Shown in pieces: positions 61,045 through 64,000 of a DNA stretch of 64,000 nt (positions are counted from its first letter, which is position 1; each line of letters begins with the position of its first letter). The stretch spans positions 248,001 through 312,000 of the forward strand of contig NZ_FOCZ01000007.1 in the NCBI RefSeq assembly GCF_900110245.1, given 5' to 3'. Origin of the DNA: Niastella yeongjuensis (GTDB taxonomy: Bacteria > Bacteroidota > Bacteroidia > Chitinophagales > Chitinophagaceae). Below the pieces are notes generated by a model. That model made no database searches. It was not told the origin of the DNA and worked only from the letters and a program-made list of their open reading frames with translations. Both the position numbers and the translations under genes were made by a program.

Positions 61045-63174
61045 ATGATGAACAAACCTGTATTGTTGTTGCTACTGGGTAGTAACATTATTGTACCTGC
61101 CCTGGCGCAGGATACGCTAAAAACTACGCCCAAACAATTAAAACAAGTAACCGTAACCGGTAAAAGCGATTTGCGTGCCGCAAAAGAACAAGCCTATACC
61201 GTTACAGCAATTGACGCCACCCGTTTGCATAACACCACCAGAGACATTAACCAGGTGCTCAACCACTCCACAGGTGTCAAAATAAGAGAAGAGGGCGGTC
61301 TGGGTTCGAACTATAGTTTTTCCCTCAATGGTTTTACCGGCAAACAGGTGAAGTTCTTCCTGGATGGAATGCCAATGGATAATTTCGGTTCATCCCTGTC
61401 GCTGAATAACCTGCCCATAAACATGGCCGAAAGAATTGAGATCTATAAAGGCGTGGTGCCTGTTTTCCTGGGTTCCGATGCGTTGGGCGGCGCTGTGAAC
61501 GTGGTTACCAACCAGAAGATAAAAAAGTACCTCGATGCTTCGTATAGCATTGGTTCGTTCAATACACACCGGGCTTCCATAAACTCCAGGTATACTACCG
61601 ACAAAGGGTTTACCATTAACCTGAATGGTTTCTATAATTACAGTGACAACAATTATAAGATCGATGTACAAATACCCGATCCGCAAACCGGCATTTATGG
61701 CAATACATTAAGAATAAAACGCTTTCACGATGCCTATCACTCGGCGATGGGCCAGGTGGAAGCCGGTTTTGTAAACAAGCAATTTGCCGACAAATTGTTG
61801 TTCGGGCTGATCGTGTCGGAAAACAGAAAGGAAGTGCAAACCGGTATGAATATGGACCTTGTATCGGGCCAGGTCTTCAACTCCAGCAACTCAATCATTC
61901 CAACATTTAAATACAAAAAAGAAAACTTCTTTGTACCGGGTCTTACCTTAACGGCTAACGCCAATATGAGTTTTGTAAAATCAGGTATTACCGATACCAG
62001 TTCGCGCCTGTACGACTGGTATGGAAATTATACCGTGAAAACATTTGGCAGCAATTCCGGTGAGCTCTCTTATTACAAAACAAAATTCCGGTTTAACGAT
62101 CGCAATGCACTGGCTTCCGCCAACCTGAGTTACGAGTTGAACAAAAACCACAACTTTAGCCTCAACCATAACTACACGTATGCACGGCGCAAGGGCGATG
62201 ACCCCATTGCCATCGATCCCATCCCCTTCGATATTCCCAATACCTTGTCTAAAAACATAACCGGACTGGCTTACAAATATTCAACCCTCAGCAACCGGTT
62301 TTCAGCAACGGTGTTTGCCAAGCAGTTCAGCATGAGTGCCAGCACGGTCGATGCCGAATGGGGCACCCACGAAAGTATGAAGACCAGTTACAACAGAACG
62401 GGTTATGGCGTGGCCGCCATGTATTATGTTTTCCCGTTTGCGCAGGTAAAAGCATCTTATGAAAGTACCTGGCGTTTACCCGAAGGGGAAGAAATGTTCG
62501 GCAATGGATTGCTGTTAAAAAACAATCCCTATTTAAAACCTGAACACAGCCACAACATCAACGTAGGGCTGGCGCTGATGAAAACCTTCAATAAACACAA
62601 ACTGGAAGGCGAGATCAATTACCTGTATCGCAAAGCGGGTGATTTTATCAGGCTGGAATCAGATGGACAGATCAGTCGTTATTCGAACCTGGACAGCGTA
62701 AGAACTTCCGGGGTTGAATGGAGCGTTCGTTATACGTATGATGATGCATTGACTGTTGAAGTAAACAGCACCTATCAAAATACATTGAATAGTAAAACCT
62801 TCGATCACGGCATTCCCAATTATACTTATTGGGACCGCCTGCCCAACATGCCCTATTTGTTTGGCAGTTTCGATGCGGGCTACAAACTCAAAAAAGCATT
62901 TTATTCGCATGATGCCCTGACGTTTGGCGTGGGCGGCAATTTTGTAGAGAAATTCTATCTGTTCTGGCCAAGCCAGGGCAGCGCCGGTACCAAGTTCATC
63001 ATTCCCCGCCAGTTTACCCAGGATGCTGCTGTTACCTATTCCCTGCAAAACGGTAAGTATAACATGGCCGTGGAATGCACCAATTTGTCGAATGCCAAAT
63101 TGTACGACAATTTCAAATTACAGAAACCCGGCCGGGCATTCAATGTAAAACTCAGATACTTTTTCCATAACTAA
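61045..63174 (+). CDS. TonB-dependent outer-membrane receptor
   Basis: A 709-residue receptor. The signal peptide ends PALAQD. A short TonB-box-like segment (LKQVTVTGK) precedes the plug domain at about 45-165 (INQVLNHSTGVKIREEGGLGSN, FFLDGMPMDNFG, ERIEIYKGVVPVFLGSDALGGAVNVVTN). The barrel fills about 170-709 and ends FNVKLRYFFHN. It lacks the SusC-type N-terminal CarboxypepD extension, so it is closer to siderophore or haem receptors than to SusC. It is followed after 18 bp by a DUF4374 lipoprotein gene, most likely on one transcript. Confidence 0.9.
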   Translation: MMNKPVLLLLLGSNIIVPALAQDTLKTTPKQLKQVTVTGKSDLRAAKEQAYTVTAIDATRLHNTTRDINQVLNHSTGVKIREEGGLGSNYSFSLNGFTGKQVKFFLDGMPMDNFGSSLSLNNLPINMAERIEIYKGVVPVFLGSDALGGAVNVVTNQKIKKYLDASYSIGSFNTHRASINSRYTTDKGFTINLNGFYNYSDNNYKIDVQIPDPQTGIYGNTLRIKRFHDAYHSAMGQVEAGFVNKQFADKLLFGLIVSENRKEVQTGMNMDLVSGQVFNSSNSIIPTFKYKKENFFVPGLTLTANANMSFVKSGITDTSSRLYDWYGNYTVKTFGSNSGELSYYKTKFRFNDRNALASANLSYELNKNHNFSLNHNYTYARRKGDDPIAIDPIPFDIPNTLSKNITGLAYKYSTLSNRFSATVFAKQFSMSASTVDAEWGTHESMKTSYNRTGYGVAAMYYVFPFAQVKASYESTWRLPEGEEMFGNGLLLKNNPYLKPEHSHNINVGLALMKTFNKHKLEGEINYLYRKAGDFIRLESDGQISRYSNLDSVRTSGVEWSVRYTYDDALTVEVNSTYQNTLNSKTFDHGIPNYTYWDRLPNMPYLFGSFDAGYKLKKAFYSHDALTFGVGGNFVEKFYLFWPSQGSAGTKFIIPRQFTQDAAVTYSLQNGKYNMAVECTNLSNAKLYDNFKLQKPGRAFNVKLRYFFHN

Positions 63175-63192
63175 TTTTTCATTGTAAAACAC

Positions 63193-64000
63193 ATGACCAT
63201 GCGTTTTTGCAAATCAAGATATAGCCAGACAATTCTAATTCTTTTAACCATTGCCGTGTTGCTTAGTGGTTGTTATAAACCGAAGAGTCATTTTTTACAG
63301 GCCGGTGGTAGTTATATTCTTGCCTTACGTACACAAGGCGCCACTGCTACCTCCGACTACCTGCTTACACAGGATACCATCAACAATGCGGCCAAAGTGG
63401 TATCCTCAACCGGAAACGGGATCGAACAGCTGGCCTGGTGTTATTTTGGCGCTGCCGGTAAAACCGTTTTCAGCTTTAGCTATGGCACCAATAATGTGGG
63501 TATTGGTTATGGTATAAATGAAGGCGGCGCCCTGTATGAAAAAGGAAGGATCTCTTTTGAACGTATGGACTGTTTTGGTAAGGGCGATGACAGCACCCTG
63601 ATCGCAATTGGCGCTCCCTGGGGCGGCGGCAGTTATGATTGCCAGATCCAGTTGATTGATGCCAATGATATTCGCATCCGAAAAAAAAGACTAACGCCTT
63701 TATACATGTGGAGCCCGTTGGATGTGCTGAACAAATGGCCTACATCGATAGTGGTGAACGATAACAAAATGTATGTGTCATTTTATCCGCTCGATGGCGG
63801 CACCTGGAATACGGAATATACCGATACCGCATATGTTACCATTTTCAGTTACCCTGGTCTTGATTCATTAACAACGATAAAAGATTCGCGCACCGGTCCC
63901 ATTGGTTTGTATGGAAACCAGATCGGTATGATGAAAGCCGAGAATGGCGACATATACACCGTATCACCCAGCAGCTTTGCCGCCGGTTATACCCAGGTAA
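63193..64000 (+). CDS. DUF4374-like lipoprotein (3' end outside window)
   Basis: Starting at ATG 63193 the open frame runs to the window edge (269 codons). The signal peptide contains ILILLTIAVLLSGCYKP, with the acylated Cys in the LSGC lipobox. The body repeats strand patterns such as SYILALRTQG, KMYVSFYPLDGGTWN and VTIFSYPGLDSL, as in DUF4374 proteins encoded beside TonB-dependent receptors in Bacteroidota. It probably helps the receptor capture its ligand at the surface. An alternative ATG lies at 63199. Confidence 0.72.
   Translation, partial: MTMRFCKSRYSQTILILLTIAVLLSGCYKPKSHFLQAGGSYILALRTQGATATSDYLLTQDTINNAAKVVSSTGNGIEQLAWCYFGAAGKTVFSFSYGTNNVGIGYGINEGGALYEKGRISFERMDCFGKGDDSTLIAIGAPWGGGSYDCQIQLIDANDIRIRKKRLTPLYMWSPLDVLNKWPTSIVVNDNKMYVSFYPLDGGTWNTEYTDTAYVTIFSYPGLDSLTTIKDSRTGPIGLYGNQIGMMKAENGDIYTVSPSSFAAGYTQV

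Overview
The window is a stretch of chromosome from a Bacteroidota bacterium, most likely family Chitinophagaceae (a Niastella- or Chitinophaga-like organism). The signs are a T9SS C-terminal sorting domain, a TamL-type lipoprotein, a BT_3928-family protein, paired DUF3857 proteins, a TonB-dependent receptor next to a DUF4374 lipoprotein, -7 boxes of the TAnnTTTG type, and little Shine-Dalgarno signal. Most of it is housekeeping DNA; I see no prophage, integrase, intact transposase, rRNA, tRNA or CRISPR array.

Layout. 1-9.7 kb: an EVE-domain protein (cut by the edge), a giant secreted FG-GAP/IPT protein, a rhodanese-like protein, a broken GT39 glycosyltransferase relic, an EcsC protein, an I9-like inhibitor beside a subtilisin-type protease, an FtsX permease relic, a SnoaL-like protein and a small FKBP. 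9.8-19.2 kb: LutA-like protein, ribH, TPR protein, pdhA, recF, DUF721 protein, carbonic anhydrase, SMP-30 lipoprotein, peptide-type permease and a BT_3928/DoxX protein. 19.4-31.4 kb: folP, FKBP lipoprotein, NrnA-like phosphoesterase, ndk, TraB/GumN, two DUF3857 proteins, a TrmH-type methyltransferase and TamL. 31.6-43.7 kb: truB, three secreted hypotheticals, the DUF58-MoxR-DUF4350-DUF4129-SpoIIM cluster with a divergent RDD gene, a DUF5362 protein and proS. 44-56.2 kb: surface lipoproteins, an OmpP1/FadL porin, miaA, an IS1096-passenger-like protein, a CCA-adding enzyme, GT9, a Sua5/TsaC-family enzyme, a gene split by a -1 frameshift, dapD and an EamA transporter. 56.6-64 kb: a beta-barrel protein, a YCII protein with an ECF42-type sigma factor, a degenerate stand-alone receiver, a TonB receptor and a truncated DUF4374 lipoprotein.

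The most unusual property is between the genes. At least twenty spacers are filled with degenerate short tandem repeats of 7 bp (AAGTTNA, CTGCCYT, CACTACT, GTTTCAG and GGTTACC classes) or 8 bp (GTTAACCA, GTTATTAG classes). They are often arranged as large imperfect inverted repeats. Several arrays begin on the first base after a stop codon, one begins directly against a start codon, and one fills a 72-bp convergent gap with exactly nine octamers. In several genes the array supplies the stop codon or terminal residues (truB, miaA, proS, the BT_3928 gene, the sigma factor). A separate 11-bp helically phased array lies at 56342-56426. Palindromic elements sit at the 5' end of pdhA and inside the CCA-enzyme gene.

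All function calls are read from the protein sequences by motif recognition; no database search was possible.
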